Shown: positions 53,767-63,418 of the stretch, one piece after another | Layout of the letters: the number at the start of each line of letters is the position of its first letter | Numbering within the stretch: position 1 is the stretch's first letter | NCBI RefSeq assembly: GCF_026005215.1 | Contig: NZ_BPMA01000014.1 | Span: 62,001-126,000, forward strand | Direction: 5' to 3' | DNA: 64,000 nt | Source of the DNA: Capnocytophaga catalasegens | GTDB taxonomy: Bacteria > Bacteroidota > Bacteroidia > Flavobacteriales > Flavobacteriaceae | The notes under the pieces: model-generated | What the model was told of the DNA's origin: nothing | Database searches by the model: none | What the model saw: the letters and a program-made list of their open reading frames with translations, nothing else | Made by a program: the position numbers and the translations under genes

Positions 53767-54696
53767 ATGCAAATACAACTTCCAAATATACCGAATGAAC
53801 CAGTACCTATTTCATTTCGAGATGGAATAACATTGCATATAAAAAGAGAAGATAAGACGCATCCGAAGGTATCAGGCAATAAGTACCGAAAGCTCAAATA
53901 TAATTTGCAAGAAGCTAAAAGACAAGGTTTTACCAAATTGATAACTTTTGGTGGGGCGTATTCTAATCATATTGCAGCAACGGCAGCAGCAGGGCAATTA
54001 TGTAATATAGAAACCATAGGAGTTATTCGAGGAGATGAATTAGCTTCAAAAATTGCTCAAAATCCGACCTTACAATATGCTGCTTCATGTGGAATGAAGT
54101 TTCATTTTGTATCCCGAGAAGCTTTTCGAAAGAAACACACTCCTGAATTTAAAATCTATTTAGAAAATATTTTTGGGAAGTATTATTATGTACCCGAAGG
54201 AGGAACGAACCATTGGGCAGTAAAGGGTTGTCAAGAAATTATCACTCCCTGCGATACTGCTTTCAATTTCATAACTACGGCTATTGGTACAGGAGGTACA
54301 ATATCAGGAATAATTAACGCCTCTTTTGAACATCAAAAAATATTAGGTTTTCCAGCTCTAAAAGGTTATTTTTTGTCTGAAGAAATAAAAAAATATGCTG
54401 AAAAATCGAATTGGAAGTTAATACACCAATATAATTTAGGTGGATATGCCAAAATAAATGATGAGTTTATTGCTTTTTTGAATAATTTTTATCAAAAAAC
54501 AGCTATTCCATTAGACCCTGTATATACCGGGAAAATGATTTGGGGAGTAATAGATTTAATTGATAAAGGATTTTTTCCAAAGCAATCAAAAATTTTAGCC
54601 ATACATACAGGTGGTTTGCAAGGTATTTATGGAATGAATCAAAAGTTAGAAAAACAAAATAAAAATTGCTTAATTTATGAAAATGAAATTGGTTAA
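53767..54696 (+). CDS. ACC deaminase/D-cysteine desulfhydrase-family PLP enzyme
   Basis: 309 residues, fold type II PLP. The N-terminal IKREDKTHPKVSGNKYRKL holds the PLP lysine, FGGAYSNHIAATAAAG the substrate loop, and [11 protein letters not shown] the phosphate-binding loop. Family members deaminate 1-aminocyclopropane-1-carboxylate or desulfhydrate D-cysteine; the substrate cannot be settled by eye. Cytoplasmic. The end overlaps the next gene by 20 bp. Confidence 0.85.
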   Translation: MQIQLPNIPNEPVPISFRDGITLHIKREDKTHPKVSGNKYRKLKYNLQEAKRQGFTKLITFGGAYSNHIAATAAAGQLCNIETIGVIRGDELASKIAQNPTLQYAASCGMKFHFVSREAFRKKHTPEFKIYLENIFGKYYYVPEGGTNHWAVKGCQEIITPCDTAFNFITTAIGTGGTISGIINASFEHQKILGFPALKGYFLSEEIKKYAEKSNWKLIHQYNLGGYAKINDEFIAFLNNFYQKTAIPLDPVYTGKMIWGVIDLIDKGFFPKQSKILAIHTGGLQGIYGMNQKLEKQNKNCLIYENEIG

Positions 54697-55546
54697 TTTG
54701 TTGATATTGTTAATTGTCATATCGGCTTGCTCATCGAAGTATTCACGAAGAAAATCAAGTTCGATACGCAAAACAAATCACACAAAATCTGTGATAACGA
54801 CATCTCCTCGAAAGGAAATCTCAACCAATCAAGCGGCCTCTACTTACAAAACCGATACAGCAGAAGAAACACTCGAAGCTACATCGGCTGTAAAAGTAAC
54901 ACCTGCCGTTATACGTCAATATATAGAAGATTATAAAGATATTGCAATGGTCGAAATGCAGCGATATAATATCCCTGCAAGTATTACTTTGGCACAAGGT
55001 ATTTTAGAAAGTGGTTCGGGACAAGGCCGATTGGCTCGACTTGCTCGAAATCATTTTGGAATCAAATGCCATTTGGGCTGGGAAGGAGAAATTATTCACC
55101 ATGATGACGATGAAAAAGGAGAATGTTTTCGAAAATATGTTCGCCCAGAAGATTCGTTTGAAGATCATTCTTTATTTTTGGTCAATCGACCTCGTTATGC
55201 CTTTTTGTTTCAACTCAAATCAAGTGATTATAAAGGTTGGGCTCACGGACTAAAAAAAGCAGGGTATGCAACCGATCCGAAATATCCTAGTAAATTGATT
55301 TTTTTGATTGACAAATACGAACTTCATAAGTATGACAAACAAGTTTTGGGCGAAATATATCATTCACAAAAAAATCATTCTGAACCTATACAATTAGGAG
55401 ACCAAACTATTTACATTGTTCAGGCAGGAGATACTTTGTATTCTATTTCTCGCAAAACAGGTGTATCAGTAGATGAACTTATGCGAATAAATAACTTGAC
55501 TACACCTTCTATTCGTTCAGGACAAGAACTTATTATAAAAATGTAA
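54677..55546 (+). CDS. glucosaminidase with LysM domain (lipoprotein)
   Basis: 289 residues. Lipobox (IVISAC) followed by a serine/threonine-rich linker. A glucosaminidase (GH73-like) domain fills residues 75-220, with the catalytic glutamate in ITLAQGILESGSGQG and the segment NHFGIKCH. A C-terminal LysM domain (YIVQAGDTLYSISRKTG) binds peptidoglycan. It should cut the glycan backbone during growth or separation. The start overlaps the preceding PLP gene by 20 bp; a second ATG two codons on is a possible start. Confidence 0.9.
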   Translation: MKMKLVNLLILLIVISACSSKYSRRKSSSIRKTNHTKSVITTSPRKEISTNQAASTYKTDTAEETLEATSAVKVTPAVIRQYIEDYKDIAMVEMQRYNIPASITLAQGILESGSGQGRLARLARNHFGIKCHLGWEGEIIHHDDDEKGECFRKYVRPEDSFEDHSLFLVNRPRYAFLFQLKSSDYKGWAHGLKKAGYATDPKYPSKLIFLIDKYELHKYDKQVLGEIYHSQKNHSEPIQLGDQTIYIVQAGDTLYSISRKTGVSVDELMRINNLTTPSIRSGQELIIKM

Positions 55547-55563
55547 TGATTTTTAGATTTTGT

Positions 55564-55597
55564 AAAAAACTCTCTACGTATTTGTAGAGAGTTTTTT
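55564..55597 (+). terminator. intrinsic terminator
   Basis: AAAAAACTCTCTAC pairs with GTAGAGAGTTTTTT around a 6-nt loop, just after the glucosaminidase stop. Confidence 0.85.
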
Positions 55598-55763
55598 TCA
55601 TTTATATCTTAATGTATCTGCAAAAAAATAATTCGAATTCCACTTGCTACAAATTCGTTTTACATATATTTCGTCTATTTTCAATAATGTAAATTGTTGA
55701 TTTTTAGAATTTTAATAAGTTTATTTAGATTGTATATGAATTACAAAAAAAATAAAAGTTTTA

Positions 55764-55796
55764 TTTGTCTTTTTCTAAAATAATTATGTATATTTG
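55764..55796 (+). promoter_or_regulatory. nrfHA promoter
   Basis: TTTG (55764-55767) and TATATTTG (55789-55796) are 21 nt apart, and the ATG follows 20 nt on. No FNR/CRP-type palindrome was recognised in the 200 bp upstream. Confidence 0.55.
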
Positions 55797-55816
55797 TAGC
55801 AATAAAAACACAATAA

Positions 55817-56452
55817 ATGGCAACTGATAAAAACACGAAAAAGAGATTTACTCTAATTCCACCTAAAAAATGGCGATTACCCGCAGCAATAGGTATCGGA
55901 GCTTTAATAGGCTTGGGATTCTATGCGCTATATCTTAGTCGTGCGGTTTCTTATATGTCAGATGACCCCAAAGCGTGTATCAACTGCCACGTAATGACAC
56001 CGCATTATATGACTTGGGACAAAAGTTCGCATCGTGAAGTGGCACATTGTAATGATTGCCACGTGCCTCAGGATAATATTTTTAGTAAATATTATTTCAA
56101 AGCTAAAGACGGAGCGTATCATTCGTATGTATTTACTACTCGTACAGAGCCTCAGGTTATTCGCGCCAAAGATGCTTCGGTAGAAGTGATACATAATAAT
56201 TGTATTCGCTGTCACTTAGACCAAGTAACCGATGCAAAAACAGACGGAATGGTAGCGTATCATATTGAAAATCGAACAGATAGACTTTGTTGGGATTGCC
56301 ACAAGGGAGTTCCTCACGGAAAAGTAAAAAGTTTATCATCAGTCGGTTTTCAAATTGAACCTACACAATTTGACCCTGAACAGAATAAAAATGCAATTCC
56401 ACAGTGGTTAAATCAGCAATTAAAAGAAACAAATAAAGAGCAAAAGAAATAA
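55817..56452 (+). CDS. nrfH: cytochrome c nitrite reductase small subunit
   Basis: Membrane-anchored quinol oxidase that passes electrons to NrfA. 211 residues with one N-terminal transmembrane helix (AAIGIGALIGLGFYALYL) and four CxxCH heme motifs: CINCH (54-58), CNDCH (78-82), CIRCH and CWDCH. The spacing fits the NapC/NirT family. The C-terminal 45 residues lack heme motifs. nrfA follows after 25 bp. Confidence 0.95.
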   Translation: MATDKNTKKRFTLIPPKKWRLPAAIGIGALIGLGFYALYLSRAVSYMSDDPKACINCHVMTPHYMTWDKSSHREVAHCNDCHVPQDNIFSKYYFKAKDGAYHSYVFTTRTEPQVIRAKDASVEVIHNNCIRCHLDQVTDAKTDGMVAYHIENRTDRLCWDCHKGVPHGKVKSLSSVGFQIEPTQFDPEQNKNAIPQWLNQQLKETNKEQKK

Positions 56453-56477
56453 AAAATCACATTAAAACTAACAAGCA

Positions 56478-57968
56478 ATGAAAAATTGGGTATTTTTTAT
56501 CGGAACAATGATTTTGGTATTTGGATTAGGTTGGCTTATTTCAAATATCACAGACAGAAAGGCAGAAGCAAAATTTGCTTACAAGCCAAAAGTAGAAATT
56601 AGTACAGACAAAATAGAACCTCGTGATTCTGTTTGGGGATTAAACTATCCTCGTCAATATCAGTCATATTTGAAAACTGCTGATACTACATATAGTGGTC
56701 CTTATCTTTCGAGCGGATTCAGAGATGCTCTGGAAGAAAACCCAGAGATGGTATTACTATGGGCGGGATATGCTTTTAGTAAAGATTATAATCAACCAAG
56801 AGGACATGCTCATGCTATAAAAGATTTAAGAGAAATACTCCGTACAGGTGCTCCAAAATTTGATGGCGATGGACCACAACCTGCAACATGTTGGACTTGT
56901 AAAGGACCTGATGTACCTCGAATGATGCAAGAACTTGGAGTTAAAGAATTTTATAGCAAAAAATGGTCTGACTTAGGTAGCGAAATGGTAAATTCTATTG
57001 GTTGTGCAGATTGTCATGATGCTAAAACAATGAATCTAACCATTACACGTCCTGCTTTGGTTGAAGCATTCCAAGCAATGGGGCAAGATATCAATAAACA
57101 ACCTCATCAAGAAATGCGTAACTTAGTATGTGCGCAATGCCACGTAGAGTATTATTTTGACAAAAATAAACACGAAGGGGCTAGCTATTTGGTATTTCCA
57201 TGGCACAATGGTCTATCTATGGAAGATGCTGAAAAATACTATGACGCTATTGGTTTTTATGATTGGATTCATCCTCTTAGTAAAGCCAAAATGCTTAAAG
57301 CCCAACATCCAGATTATGAAATTTATAAAACAAGTGTCCATGCAAAAAGAGGGGTTTCTTGTGCAGATTGTCATATGCCATACAAATCGGAAGGCGGACA
57401 AAAATTCACAGATCACCATATAGGTTCTCCTTTGACTAATATTGAAAATTCATGTTTTGTATGTCATAGAGAAAAAGTAAATGACTTGATGGCTGATGTT
57501 TATGAACGTCAGAAAAAAGTAAAAGAAGGTACTTCTCAATTGGCTCGCCAGGTTGCAATTGCTCATATTGAAGCTAAAAAAGCATGGGAATTAGGAGCAA
57601 CTGAACAACAAATGACTAAAATATTGGACGACATACGTAAAGCTCAATGGCGTTGGGATTATTCAGTGGCTTCACATGGTGCTTCTTTTCACTCACCTAT
57701 TGAAGTACAACGTATTGTAACTTCTGGATTAGGATATGCTCGTGAAGCTCGTTTGGGGCTTTCAAGAGTACTTTCAAAATTAGGTTACAATCAAGATGTT
57801 GAACTTCCCGAATTTAAAAAAGATGTTCTTCAAGCATATATCGGCTTAGATATGAAAAAAGAACGTGCTGAAAAAGAAGAATTTATGAAAACGCTTGTTC
57901 CGCAATGGCTCAAAAAAGCAAAAGAACGTGAAGCTAAAATACCCATAAAACAAGTATCAAGTAATTAA
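56478..57968 (+). CDS. nrfA: ammonia-forming cytochrome c nitrite reductase catalytic subunit
   Basis: Reduces nitrite to ammonia in six electrons. 496 residues with an uncleaved or cleaved N-terminal helix. Five hemes: the catalytic CWTCK site with lysine as proximal ligand (near residue 137), then CADCH (about 176), CAQCH (about 218), CADCH (about 294) and CFVCH (about 326). The calcium-site region with KSEGGQKFTDHH is also present. Periplasmic. It is encoded after nrfH and needs CcsBA for maturation. Confidence 0.97.
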   Translation: MKNWVFFIGTMILVFGLGWLISNITDRKAEAKFAYKPKVEISTDKIEPRDSVWGLNYPRQYQSYLKTADTTYSGPYLSSGFRDALEENPEMVLLWAGYAFSKDYNQPRGHAHAIKDLREILRTGAPKFDGDGPQPATCWTCKGPDVPRMMQELGVKEFYSKKWSDLGSEMVNSIGCADCHDAKTMNLTITRPALVEAFQAMGQDINKQPHQEMRNLVCAQCHVEYYFDKNKHEGASYLVFPWHNGLSMEDAEKYYDAIGFYDWIHPLSKAKMLKAQHPDYEIYKTSVHAKRGVSCADCHMPYKSEGGQKFTDHHIGSPLTNIENSCFVCHREKVNDLMADVYERQKKVKEGTSQLARQVAIAHIEAKKAWELGATEQQMTKILDDIRKAQWRWDYSVASHGASFHSPIEVQRIVTSGLGYAREARLGLSRVLSKLGYNQDVELPEFKKDVLQAYIGLDMKKERAEKEEFMKTLVPQWLKKAKEREAKIPIKQVSSN

Positions 57969-57982
57969 AATTGTTTATTCTG

Positions 57983-58015
57983 AAAAAAGCATCTAAGTTT
58001 TTAGATGCTTTTTTT
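57983..58015 (+). terminator. terminator after nrfA
   Basis: AAAAAAGCATCTAA pairs with TTAGATGCTTTTTT around a 4-nt loop. Confidence 0.85.
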
Positions 58016-58053
58016 ATGAGTACATTTTTCCTTGATAATTCATAATAGTTTTG

Positions 58054-58061
58054 TATTTTTG
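58054..58061 (+). promoter_or_regulatory. -7 box TATTTTTG of prfC
   Basis: TAnnTTTG match, 16 nt before the ATG; an in-frame TTG lies just before it and is not the start. Confidence 0.6.
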
Positions 58062-58077
58062 CACCAAATTTTCAAAA

Positions 58078-59667
58078 ATGAGTTTTTTAGAAGAAATCCA
58101 AAAACGTCGTACTTTCGGTATTATTTCACATCCCGATGCAGGGAAAACTACGTTAACAGAAAAACTATTACTTTTTGGAGGAGCTATTCAAGAAGCAGGA
58201 GCTGTTAAAAGTAATAAAATAAAAAAGGGAGCTACTTCCGATTTTATGGAAATTGAACGTCAAAGAGGAATTTCTGTAGCTACTTCTGTATTAGCCTTTA
58301 ATTATAAAGATAACAAAATCAATATTTTAGATACGCCAGGACATAAAGATTTTGCTGAAGATACTTTTCGAACTCTGACGGCTGTTGATAGCGTTATTGT
58401 GGTGATTGATGTAGCCAAAGGTGTCGAAGAACAGACCGAAAAATTAGTTGAAGTTTGTCGTATGCGTAATATTCCTATGATAGTGTTTATCAATAAATTA
58501 GACAGAGAAGGACGTGATGCTTTTGACTTATTGGATGAAGTAGAGCAAAAATTAGGATTAAAAGTTACTCCACTGAGTTTTCCTATCGGAATGGGATACG
58601 ATTTTAAAGGAATTTATAACATTTGGGAAAAAAATATTCAGCTTTTTTCAGATGATAGTCGTAAAGATATTGACAATACAATCGCTTTTGATGATATTTC
58701 CAATCCTGAATTAGAAACCATTATCGGAGAAGAATCGGCAACTACGCTACGCGATAATTTGGAATTGGTTTATGAAGTATATCCAGAATTTGACCAAGAG
58801 GCTTATTTAGAAGGTCAGTTGCAACCTGTGTTTTTTGGTTCAGCTTTGAATAATTTTGGAGTTCGCGAATTATTAGATTGTTTTGTGCAAATAGCACCTT
58901 CACCACGTGCCAAAGCCAGTGAAGAGCGCTTAGTGAGTCCTTCAGAAACTACTTTTTCAGGATTTGTTTTCAAAATACATGCCAATATGGACCCGAACCA
59001 TCGAAATCGACTGGCTTTTGTGAAGATTGTTTCAGGAACTTTTGAACGCAATAAGCCTTATTTGCACGTTCGGCACAACAAAAAATTAAAATTTTCAAGT
59101 CCAAATGCTTTCTTTGCTGAAAAAAAAGAAGTGGTTGATATTTCGTATGCTGGTGATATTGTGGGACTTTACGATACGGGTAACTTCAAAATTGGTGATA
59201 CACTAACGGAAGGTGAAGTGCTTCATTTTAAAGGAATTCCAAGTTTTTCCCCCGAACATTTCCGATATATTAACAATGCTGACCCACTCAAATCCAAGCA
59301 ATTAGAAAAAGGTATTGATCAACTAATGGACGAAGGTGTGGCGCAATTATTCACACTTGACTATAACGGACGAAAAGTTATAGGTACTGTTGGTGCATTA
59401 CAATATGAAGTTATCCAATATCGCTTGGAACACGAATATGGAGCCAAGTGTAGCTATGAAACCTTCCCTATATACAAAGCCTGTTGGGTTGAAGAACCTG
59501 AAAACTCAAAAGATGCTGAATTTCAAGACTTTTTGCGTGTCAAACAAAAGTATATGGCTCGCGATAAACAAGGACAACTTGTTTTTCTTGCCGATTCGGC
59601 ATTTTCGATTGAAATGGTAAAACAAAAATATCCAAGTGTAAAATTACATTTCACTTCGGAATTATAA
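58078..59667 (+). CDS. prfC: peptide chain release factor 3
   Basis: GTPase that recycles RF1/RF2 from the ribosome. 529 residues from the ATG at MSFLEEIQKRRTFG; the 9-codon extension upstream overlaps the promoter. G1 ISHPDAGKTTLTE, G2 RGISVATS, G3 DTPGHKDFAED, G4 NKLDREGRD, then the beta-barrel and the C-terminal RF3 domain (YGAKCSYET). Length is as expected. Cytoplasmic. Confidence 0.95.
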   Translation: MSFLEEIQKRRTFGIISHPDAGKTTLTEKLLLFGGAIQEAGAVKSNKIKKGATSDFMEIERQRGISVATSVLAFNYKDNKINILDTPGHKDFAEDTFRTLTAVDSVIVVIDVAKGVEEQTEKLVEVCRMRNIPMIVFINKLDREGRDAFDLLDEVEQKLGLKVTPLSFPIGMGYDFKGIYNIWEKNIQLFSDDSRKDIDNTIAFDDISNPELETIIGEESATTLRDNLELVYEVYPEFDQEAYLEGQLQPVFFGSALNNFGVRELLDCFVQIAPSPRAKASEERLVSPSETTFSGFVFKIHANMDPNHRNRLAFVKIVSGTFERNKPYLHVRHNKKLKFSSPNAFFAEKKEVVDISYAGDIVGLYDTGNFKIGDTLTEGEVLHFKGIPSFSPEHFRYINNADPLKSKQLEKGIDQLMDEGVAQLFTLDYNGRKVIGTVGALQYEVIQYRLEHEYGAKCSYETFPIYKACWVEEPENSKDAEFQDFLRVKQKYMARDKQGQLVFLADSAFSIEMVKQKYPSVKLHFTSEL

Positions 59668-59693
59668 TTCATTGTAAATCAAACTAATATAAA

Positions 59694-61703
59694 ATGTTCG
59701 ATACTCCTTATCAAGCAGCTCCTTTTTCAAAATTTGAAGCAAAAGATTATAAACCTGCTATTGAAAAAGCCATTGCACAAGCATTAGATACTATTAAATC
59801 AATCGTAACAAATATCGAAGTTGCTAGCTTTCAAAATACGATTGAAGCTCTCGCCTATGCTACAGAAAATCTTGATAGGCTAACTTCTATGTTTTATAAT
59901 TTGTATAATGCTGAAACCAATGAAATATTTCAAGAGCAAGCACAAGAAATAGCTCCTTTACTATCTGATTTTCAGAATGATATTTATTTAAATCAAGCAC
60001 TTTTTGAACGTATCAAATTAGTTTATAACCAATATGTTCCCGCTACTGCGGAAGAAAAAATGCTCTTGAAGACAACCTATAAACAATTTGTGCGCAATGG
60101 GGCAAATCTTTCAGAAGAAAACAAACAAATATTACGTGAAATTGATAAAAATTTGTCTGTCAAAACACTGCATTTTGCTCAAAATGTATTAGAAGCAACC
60201 AATACGTACGAATTATTTCTTACTAATGAGAACGATTTGGACGGATTGCCCAATTTTGCCAAAGAAGCTGCCAAAGAACTTGCTCAAAAACGCCAAAAAA
60301 ACGGATTTGTATTTACGCTTGATGCTCCGAGTTTTATTCCTTTTATGACATACATCAAAAATAGGAATTTGCGCAAAGAATTATTCCTTGCCAATGCAGG
60401 GAAATGCTATGAATCAACCTATGATAATCGACAAAATATACTTGATATCGTACAACTTAGACAACAACGTGCCACTTTGCTTGGTTACAAATCGCATGCT
60501 GATTTCGTTTTGGAAGAGCGTATGGCACAGTCGCCTGAAATCGTTGCCGGTTTTCTAAACGAATTATTACAAAAGGCTTTACCTTCTGCTCAAAAGCAAT
60601 TCGACCAGTTACAAACTTTTGCTCTAAATAAAGACGGAATCACCGATTTTCAAAAATGGGATACAGCCTTTTATAGCGAACAACTTAAACAATCTCTTTT
60701 TTCACTAAGTGATGAAGTTCTAAAACCTTATTTTCAGTTAGAAAGTGTTTTAAGTGGCATTTTTTCGATTGCACAAAAACTTTATGGACTTCATTTTGAA
60801 GAAATTACAAATATAGAAACCTATCACCCCGATGTAAAAACATTCAAAGTTACAGATGATAAGAATAATTACGTATCTATCTTATACACAGATTTTTATC
60901 CGCGAAAAGGAAAACGTAATGGTGCTTGGATGACTTCCTTCAAAGGACAATATATCACTCCCAAAGGAGAAAATTCGCGTCCGCACATATCAATTGTTTG
61001 CAATTTTACACCTCCAACAACTTCGCTTCCTTCGCTTTTAACATTCAATGAAGTGCGTACGCTTTTTCACGAATTTGGACACGCTTTGCATGGAATTCTT
61101 GCCAATACGAAATATCCTAATTTGAGCGGAACAAATGTTTTTTGGGATTTTGTCGAACTACCAAGCCAACTTATGGAAAATTGGTGTTATCAAAAAGAAG
61201 CCTTGCTACTCTTTGCCTATCACTATCAAACACAAGAAGCGATACCAATGGAATATGTTGAAAAAATAAAAGCCTCAGCTGCATTTATGGAAGGCTTACA
61301 AACGCTACGACAGCTCAGCTTTGGCTTACTTGATATGGCATGGCACACCAATCCCAATATTGATTCTATTGAACAAATTAAAAATTTTGAAAAAAAAGCT
61401 ATAAAACCTACGGAATTATATCCTGATATTGAAAAAAATAATGTAAGTACCTCTTTTTCACATATTTTCAGTGGTGGATATTCCTCAGGATATTATAGCT
61501 ACAAATGGGCAGAAGTTCTTGATGCCGATGCCTTTGAAGTATTTGAAGAAAAAGGGATTTTTGACACAAAAACAGCTCAAAGTTTCAAAGAAAATATATT
61601 AAGTAAAGGTGGTTCAGAGCCTCCTATGGATTTATATGTTCGTTTTCGAGGGAAAAAACCTTCTGTTGAAGCACTTTTAAAACGTTCAAAATTGATAAAA
61701 TAA
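59694..61703 (+). CDS. M3-family metallopeptidase (dipeptidyl carboxypeptidase-like)
   Basis: 669 residues. The zinc motif FHEFGHALHG (HExxH) lies near residue 455, with the third ligand glutamate in DFVELPSQ about 25 residues on; the C-terminal FSGGYSSGYYSYKWAEVLDADAF is the M3 substrate-binding hallmark. No signal peptide, so cytoplasmic peptide degradation is likely. Resembles Dcp and PrlC/OpdA; the choice between them cannot be made by eye. It starts 26 bp after prfC. Confidence 0.9.
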   Translation: MFDTPYQAAPFSKFEAKDYKPAIEKAIAQALDTIKSIVTNIEVASFQNTIEALAYATENLDRLTSMFYNLYNAETNEIFQEQAQEIAPLLSDFQNDIYLNQALFERIKLVYNQYVPATAEEKMLLKTTYKQFVRNGANLSEENKQILREIDKNLSVKTLHFAQNVLEATNTYELFLTNENDLDGLPNFAKEAAKELAQKRQKNGFVFTLDAPSFIPFMTYIKNRNLRKELFLANAGKCYESTYDNRQNILDIVQLRQQRATLLGYKSHADFVLEERMAQSPEIVAGFLNELLQKALPSAQKQFDQLQTFALNKDGITDFQKWDTAFYSEQLKQSLFSLSDEVLKPYFQLESVLSGIFSIAQKLYGLHFEEITNIETYHPDVKTFKVTDDKNNYVSILYTDFYPRKGKRNGAWMTSFKGQYITPKGENSRPHISIVCNFTPPTTSLPSLLTFNEVRTLFHEFGHALHGILANTKYPNLSGTNVFWDFVELPSQLMENWCYQKEALLLFAYHYQTQEAIPMEYVEKIKASAAFMEGLQTLRQLSFGLLDMAWHTNPNIDSIEQIKNFEKKAIKPTELYPDIEKNNVSTSFSHIFSGGYSSGYYSYKWAEVLDADAFEVFEEKGIFDTKTAQSFKENILSKGGSEPPMDLYVRFRGKKPSVEALLKRSKLIK

Positions 61704-61743
61704 CAATTTTTCAAAAAAAAATTCTTAAATAAGTTTTAATCCA

Positions 61744-61751
61744 TATTTTTG
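61744..61751 (+). promoter_or_regulatory. -7 box TATTTTTG of nrnA
   Basis: TAnnTTTG match, 16 nt before the nrnA ATG. Confidence 0.55.
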
Positions 61752-61767
61752 TTGTAACTTAGCCCCT

Positions 61768-62799
61768 ATGAATTTACAAGATATAAAAATCCTTACAGAG
61801 CTACTGGTCAAACGTCCTAAAATTAGTATCATTCCTCACAAAAACCCTGATGGAGATGCTATTGGAAGTTGTTTGGCACTTTATCAGTATCTCCGTAAGA
61901 AACAACACGATGTGTGTGTAGTTTCGCCTACGGATTATCCTGATTTCTTAAAATGGTTGCCCGACAACGACTCTGTTTTGGTATTTACAAACAATTCGCA
62001 AGAGGCACTAAATCAGATAGCTAATTCTGAGCTTATTTTTACGCTTGACTTCAATAGTTTGTACCGTGCAGATACTCTGACAGAGGCTTTGCAGGCTTCC
62101 AAGGCTGATTTTGTTATGATTGACCATCATCAACAACCCGATACCTATGCAGCGGTTACTTATTCTGACTCTACGGCAAGCTCTACTTGTGAGTTAATAT
62201 ACAAATTCATAGAAAAATTGGGCGATGTGGAATTAATTGATCAAGATATTGCCACTTGTTTATATACAGGAATTATGACTGATACTGGCTCTTTCAAATA
62301 TAGTCTTACTACGGCAACTACGCATCGTATTGTGGCTTCACTAATAGAAAAAGGAGCAAATCCTTCACTTATTAGCACCAATGTTTTTGATAGTTATTCT
62401 ATTGATAGATTGCAACTTTTGGGAAAGGCGTTGGATAATTTGGTTTTTATTGAGCAGTATCAAACAGCATATATAACACTGAGTGCTAATGATTTAAAAC
62501 AATTTAATTTTCAAAAAGGAGATACCGAAGGCGTTGTCAATTATGGGTTACGTATTAAGCAAGCGGACTTAGCCGTTATTTTTATTGAAGAAGAAAACGA
62601 AAAAATTATTAAAATTTCGTTTCGTTCCAAAGGTAATTTAGACGTAAATGTGCTAGCTCGAAAATATTTTTCAGGAGGAGGACATATCAATGCTTCTGGA
62701 GGGCGTTCTGAAGAATCGCTCGAAGATACATTGGCTTACTTTTTGAAAATTTTACCCGAATTTTTGAGTTTGCCCGAGGCATATAATTCAACTATTTAA
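61768..62799 (+). CDS. nrnA: DHH/DHHA1 phosphoesterase, NrnA-like
   Basis: Degrades oligoribonucleotides and 3'-phosphoadenosine 5'-phosphate in NrnA relatives. 343 residues. DHH motifs: IIPHKNPDGDAIGSCLAL, FTLDFNS, VMIDHHQQPD (the DHH box), GIMTDTGSF, and the DHHA1 end SGGGHINASGG. Cytoplasmic, manganese-dependent. It precedes gldI by 11 bp, an arrangement I recall from other flavobacteria. Confidence 0.85.
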   Translation: MNLQDIKILTELLVKRPKISIIPHKNPDGDAIGSCLALYQYLRKKQHDVCVVSPTDYPDFLKWLPDNDSVLVFTNNSQEALNQIANSELIFTLDFNSLYRADTLTEALQASKADFVMIDHHQQPDTYAAVTYSDSTASSTCELIYKFIEKLGDVELIDQDIATCLYTGIMTDTGSFKYSLTTATTHRIVASLIEKGANPSLISTNVFDSYSIDRLQLLGKALDNLVFIEQYQTAYITLSANDLKQFNFQKGDTEGVVNYGLRIKQADLAVIFIEEENEKIIKISFRSKGNLDVNVLARKYFSGGGHINASGGRSEESLEDTLAYFLKILPEFLSLPEAYNSTI

Positions 62800-62810
62800 G
62801 TATTTTTTAT

Positions 62811-63407
62811 ATGAAATATTTTACATATATCATTATTTTTAGTTTGTCATTACTTACCTCGTGCGCAAGAAAAGAAGCACGCAAGCCCGTGATGATAAAA
62901 ACCAATACTTTTCTGAAAGAATCTGCTGAAAAAAACCGAAAATTACTTGCCAAACAAGAGGCTATTATAGATTCTATCACTTCGAGAGATACGCTACATA
63001 CATATCTAACTTCGCAAGATGGGTTCAAATACTATTATATTGACAAAAATACGGACAATAATTACGTTTTAAAATTTGGTGATGTAGTCGAATTTACATA
63101 CAATATTTCGCATATTCACGGAAAAGAAATTTATTCCAAAGAAGAAAAAAAGGTTATTACCTATCACGTAGATAAAGAAGAATTGTTTTTCGGGTTGCGT
63201 ACAGCTATTAAACTTCTGAAAGTCAATGAACAAGCTGTATTCTTTTTCCCTTCGGAAATTGCTTTTGGTTATCATGGAGATAAAGACCGAATAGGTATCA
63301 ATGAACCGATTATGGTCAAAGTACATATTCTGAAAATAACTCCCGAAAAAGAGTTAGAAAAAAATGACTTAAAAAAAGATGAAAATAATGAAATTATTAC
63401 TAACTAA
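62811..63407 (+). CDS. gldI: gliding-motility-associated peptidyl-prolyl isomerase lipoprotein
   Basis: 198 residues. Lipobox (LLTSC), a basic linker, and an FKBP-type domain (residues about 65-180) with FGDVVEFTYNISHI, KEELFFGLRTAIKLLKVNEQAVFFFPSEIAFGYHG and the PIMVKVHILKITP end. In Flavobacterium johnsoniae GldI is needed for gliding and is thought to fold secreted or envelope proteins. The C-terminus is charged (KNDLKKDENNE). It is between nrnA and a cyclophilin lipoprotein gene, 11 bp on each side. Confidence 0.85.
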   Translation: MKYFTYIIIFSLSLLTSCARKEARKPVMIKTNTFLKESAEKNRKLLAKQEAIIDSITSRDTLHTYLTSQDGFKYYYIDKNTDNNYVLKFGDVVEFTYNISHIHGKEIYSKEEKKVITYHVDKEELFFGLRTAIKLLKVNEQAVFFFPSEIAFGYHGDKDRIGINEPIMVKVHILKITPEKELEKNDLKKDENNEIITN

Positions 63408-63418
63408 TATATCATTTT

